Assembly (NCBI GenBank): GCA_963573305.1
Contig: OY754338.1
Span: forward strand, 22,380,192-22,444,191
DNA: 64,000 nt
DNA from: Pyrrhosoma nymphula
Taxonomy: Eukaryota > Arthropoda > Insecta > Odonata > Coenagrionidae
Direction: 5' to 3'
Position numbers and translations under genes: made by a program. The notes below the pieces were generated by a model that had not been told where the DNA came from, ran no database searches, and saw only the letters and a program-made list of their open reading frames with translations. The stretch's first letter is position 1. Every line of letters starts with the position of its first letter. Below, piece by piece: positions 62,375 through 64,000 of this stretch.

Positions 62375-63270
62375 CAGCATGGATTCCGGAAAGGAAGATC
62401 TTGCGAAACCGTGTTAGCCCTCTTTGTTCACGATATTCTTACCTAGAGAGAAAGACACGCTCAAGTTGATATTTTAAGATTTCAAACAAGCTTTCAATAA
62501 AATTTGTCACTCTTGAAATTGGAAGGATATGGGATACACAACGACTTTATATATAAGATTAAAGATCTCTTAGACGCCGGCGACGAGGGTAGTTCCATAT
62601 GCGTCGGTTCAGATACAGTCACATAAGATGTACCCCAAGGAAGAGTTATCGGAATCTTGTTATCCCTTCTCCATATCATTAGCATCAATACCGTGGTAAA
62701 GAGTAACATTCGCCTCTTCGCAGACGACGCAGTATTGTGCGGGGATGTTAGCAGCGAGTCGGACAAGAAAACAGTGAGAAAATGCCTAGATCCTATAAAT
62801 AAAGGGTGAAATACTTGGAAGTTAGCATAACAATTAAATAAATGTATTATATATTTTTGAAAAACAATTAAGTCTGTCAACTAAAGTTACACTATTCATC
62901 ACACCGAATCATCACATGTAGGGTCAGTAAAACACATGTGACCCTTACCAGGACCTCTCTTGGGTAAATATGCACGGTAAATCTGCGGACATGTTAATCG
63001 CATATTAAGATTTATTTAAATAATACTAAAAATGTGACGAGAAGGTCAAAGAGCGATGTTATTTTTCTCTCATATGACCATAATTATGGCGCTAGCATAT
63101 GGGACACTTACGAAATAGTATATAGTCTCAGAAATAGACTAAGTACAGCGGAGAGTAGGTACGTTTGTAAAAATGTTGTTACTATCACCAATTTACTACA
63201 TGAATGATGGTGGGAAATTTTAGCAGAATGAAGGGAAAAATTAGGTTGAATCTGTTGCGTATGTATTTTC
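62375..63270 (+). pseudogene. CR1/L2-like LINE RT, decayed
   Basis: Plus-strand translation in one main frame with stops: QHGFRKGRSCET (family QHGFR.GRS..TQL), QVDILRFQTSFQ (decayed first catalytic Asp region, family VDFSKAFD), DVPQGRVIGILLSLLHI (family GVPQGSVLGPLLFLLYI), RLFADDAVLC (ADD catalytic box, intact), then a long decayed tail including VNRILRFI, SHMTIIMALAYGT (family V.P.LEYA..vW), and RYVCKNVV, WWEILAE*REKLRL (family L.W..L..RR...RL). Many stops and shifts, so the copy is old. 5' half and endonuclease are missing. Confidence 0.8.
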
Positions 63271-64000
63271 GAATTAGACTAAAATTCGAATGAGGTTCAA
63301 CATGGTTTGATAAAGCCATCGGTAACGAAGTACTACGGCACATTTAAATACCCGGCAAGCCTCCTCAAGAAAGTGTGGCTGTGTGAGTTTTTTCATCAAC
63401 TTGCACAACATTATATCCAACAAAAGTTAACGAAACTAGAGCAATTAATGCATTAGAAAAAACTGCAACTATGTCACAGGACGTAAATTTCAGCACCATA
63501 CACTACACAATGTGCTAACAATGTTATAAAGACTGAATATTAATGTATTTTGCTACACCATAAATGCACAGAGGTACAAGAGTAATACAGGAAGCATGCG
63601 ACACGTGCAGTTAGTACAACGTAGTAGGTAGATAAAGAACAAGCATTAGAGAGATCACCTGATCAAATCAAATGTTGGGATTCACAAATTTTTTAGATAT
63701 CTTCAGAAAATATATCGGCTAAAATTTGCTTTAAATTTGGAGACTTAACTTAAAAAGACGGTCTGATAGCGATTCCCATCCTAGTTGTTGCAGTAGGCTT
63801 GTAGACAAAAATTTATAGCTACGACCTTCTAAATTTTAAATGCAAAAATTCATGGTCTCACTACAGAGACGGGTAGTCCCAAAATAAGCGATTTCGAAGT
63901 GGAATGGCCGTATCGGCCAATTGCCAACTGATGCTAGCCTCGTATACGCATCAAATTGCCCAAATCAAATTGTCCACTTGCCCATGAAATTTAGTCCTCC
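63271..64000. other. AT-rich DNA to the window end
   Basis: No gene or repeat boundary recognised. Confidence 0.4.

Noticed and set aside
1..64000. CRISPR array, prokaryotic operon, ribosome binding sites or phage genes
   Set aside because: No regularly spaced repeats and no compact gene layout; repeat types and coding fragments are those of an animal genome.

Overview
This window is eukaryotic, almost certainly animal nuclear DNA and most likely arthropod. It is AT-rich and gene-poor, with no operon-like packing and no open frame that reads as a complete host gene. Short GC-rich islands are scattered through it. The recognisable content is mobile DNA: Harbinger-, hAT-, mariner- and pogo-type DNA transposons, fragments of at least three non-LTR (LINE) families, tRNA-derived SINE heads and many fold-back or hairpin elements. 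A 200-base run of N at 37070-37269 shows that it is a draft scaffold. The arthropod call rests on the mixture of repeat families; the species cannot be named from the sequence.

Layout. 1-7.3 kb: a 6.3-kb decayed Harbinger-type transposon (1039-7340) with matching inverted termini, a 3-bp CAG target duplication, a broken minus-strand DDE transposase (about 4470-5180) and a LINE 3' fragment inside it. 7.3-19 kb: mostly featureless AT-rich DNA with a SINE head, a GC island (14.4-15.2 kb), an antisense LINE fragment (15.36-15.99 kb) and a pogo/Tigger-like non-autonomous element (17336-17727). 19-20.7 kb: a hairpin element, a 480-bp fold-back and a LINE tail. 20.7-33.7 kb: GC islands, a SINE head, perfect palindromes, a second hairpin element and a decayed LINE tail. 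33.7-37.8 kb: a TA-flanked mariner-type fold-back and a second CWG-flanked Harbinger-type element holding the assembly gap. 39.98-44.27 kb: a transposon nest made of one LINE reverse-transcriptase (RT) fragment on +, the longest intact LINE frame in the window on -, and a 1951-bp element with 356-bp nearly identical inverted arms that itself contains a hAT element. 50.6-51.9 kb: a SINE head and the 3' end of a CR1/Jockey-group LINE. 55.6-57.9 kb: a third hairpin element and a hAT element with a perfect 8-bp target duplication and a BED-finger remnant. 62.4-63.3 kb: a decayed CR1/L2-like RT.

How it works together. There is no pathway here. The genes that can be supported are transposon enzymes (transposases and RTs), all but one clearly broken. 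The sequence is best read as intergenic or large-intron DNA shaped by repeated insertion and decay. The most interesting points are the two Harbinger-type elements sharing CWG target duplications, the three diverged hairpin elements that share one linear scaffold, the 356-bp arms in the 40-44 kb nest, and two hAT elements whose ends are packed with different short palindromic motifs. Identities and boundaries were judged by eye; no search or alignment program was run.
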